This document shows, one piece after another, positions 63,201-64,000 of a DNA stretch of 64,000 nucleotides. The position numbers were made by a program, and so were the translations under genes. The notes beneath the pieces are model-generated. The model searched no databases. It had not been told where the DNA came from and worked only from the letters and a program-made list of their open reading frames with translations. Positions within the stretch are counted from its first letter, which is position 1; each line of letters starts with the position of its first letter. The stretch comes from Auanema rhodensis. Lineage: Eukaryota; Nematoda; Chromadorea; Rhabditida; Rhabditidae. The stretch spans positions 9,558,501 through 9,622,500 of the forward strand of contig OZ059900.1 of NCBI GenBank assembly GCA_964057225.1, written 5' to 3'.

Positions 63201-64000
63201 CCCATGTCTCTCCCTCGCATTTTCTGCCTTTTCTCTTCCATTCAATCTCTCAATCTCTTTTTCCTTTTTCTCTCCTTTTTCATCACTGTCTGCCATAATT
63301 CTCTCTTCGAATACTGGCCATTTCTTTATTCTCTTCTCTACTTTTTCTCTATGTGTTGAGTACCAAATGTGAAGCTTAGATATGGTCTCTACTCCTTTGT
63401 CTTTGTTCATTCCGTTCAGTGCTACATTGTGATTTTTCATCTGATTCTTAAAATTTTCTTCTTTTATTCTTTTTATTGGAATTGAAGATACTTACCAATC
63501 GTCACTTATCGTCTTTGTTTGCTCCACATAACTGATTACTTAAATGCCTTTCTTCTGTCTCATTCATGAATTTACACCATCTGACCAGAAATCATTGCCG
63601 TAAGCTGAGTAAAAAAAGCTAATAGGACACAAATTCTAGCTGAATATGTTTAACCATATGCGCCTGTATCAAATATCCAGCTTTTTGTCTCTTATCTCAA
63701 ACGTGTCCTGCAAGCAACCGACTGAAGATTGCTTTTTCTCTTTTTACCAGACAATCTACAACTCTACTCTGACATTTGTAGAAAAAGACCCTTCCCGTGC
63801 ATTATAAGTTCTAAATAGTTCAATCAGATTTTTCATAAACAACATATAGAGTTTTTTATTATTTAATTCAATTTTCCCAGGATTATAACGACTTGGAAGT
63901 GCTTGTCCTTTTTTGCATTTGTGAGAAAAATTTTATTCTATCCTGAAAAAACTCTAAGCTATGCTAATAGTGTTAAAAAGTTTGTTTTTCTCATCAAATG
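60291..64000. other. 3.7-kb region with no gene seen
   Basis: Upstream of the leftward CPG4-like gene, whose promoter must lie near 60300-60400. The remainder is AT-rich, with several T homopolymers and a CT-rich tract at about 63155-63300. The short open frames overlap on both strands and look like composition effects. No tRNA, transposon or coding exon can be supported. Confidence 0.5.

Noticed and set aside
63050-63440. Overlapping frames on both strands near 63.1-63.4 kb
   Set aside because: CT-rich composition, mutually overlapping, no start context, no splice sites, no recognisable motif.

Overview
The window looks like nematode nuclear DNA. It is AT-rich outside the repeat array. Genes are broken by many 36-60 bp GT-AG introns with TTTCAG-type acceptors. 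The recognisable proteins fit nematodes: an ammonium transporter, a four-helix LAPTM/DUF7027-like membrane protein, a CPG4-like Cys-rich secreted protein, and small secreted proteins with a C6-like Cys domain. The species cannot be named from this sequence.

Layout. (1) 1-27467, minus strand: one gigantic gene. Exon 1 encodes a signal peptide. A 36-bp intron joins it to a single open exon of more than 27 kb that runs off the left edge. That exon holds 38 type-B units (24070-27033) and 308 type-A units (1-24024), all exactly 78 bp (26 codons), without one length change. The product would be a secreted, Ser/Thr/Pro/Lys-rich, strongly basic mucin- or glue-like protein of more than 9,140 residues. 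The very long plus-strand frames in this region are antisense shadows. (2) 27954-39942: a cluster of small secreted proteins with a C6-like Cys domain, at 28.9 kb (-), 29.5 kb (+), 34.0 kb (+), 36.8 kb (+) and 39.8 kb (-). Two of them lie in the arms of a 2.4-kb inverted duplication around a 1.3-kb spacer that carries a third. One copy is a chimera. Interspersed are an HExxH-motif gene (30552-31386, -), a 3'-terminal gene remnant (31710-31980, -) and a SET-like gene with one frame lesion (32089-33365, +). (3) 40337-40901 (-): a small helical-repeat gene, also with a one-base homopolymer lesion. (4) 42541-45995 (+): a 15-exon ammonium transporter. (5) 45996-55466: about 9.5 kb with little coding signal, apart from a likely alternative first exon at 49108-49155 behind a GA-rich tract. 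(6) 55467-56712 (+): the LAPTM/DUF7027-like four-helix protein. (7) 57695-60290 (-): a 10-exon CPG4-like secreted protein with a Thr-rich tail. (8) 60291-64000: no convincing gene.

A common thread is that the giant repeat gene and five neighbouring Cys-rich secreted-protein genes all have a TATA box about 35-47 bp before the start codon, very short leaders and signal peptides. This suggests, by inference, a locus for a high-output secretion such as a gland glue, coat, silk-like or mucin product, in which one giant repetitive polymer sits beside small His-, Tyr- and Pro-rich Cys proteins. All exon models were assembled by eye from splice sites, frame continuity and paralogue comparison.
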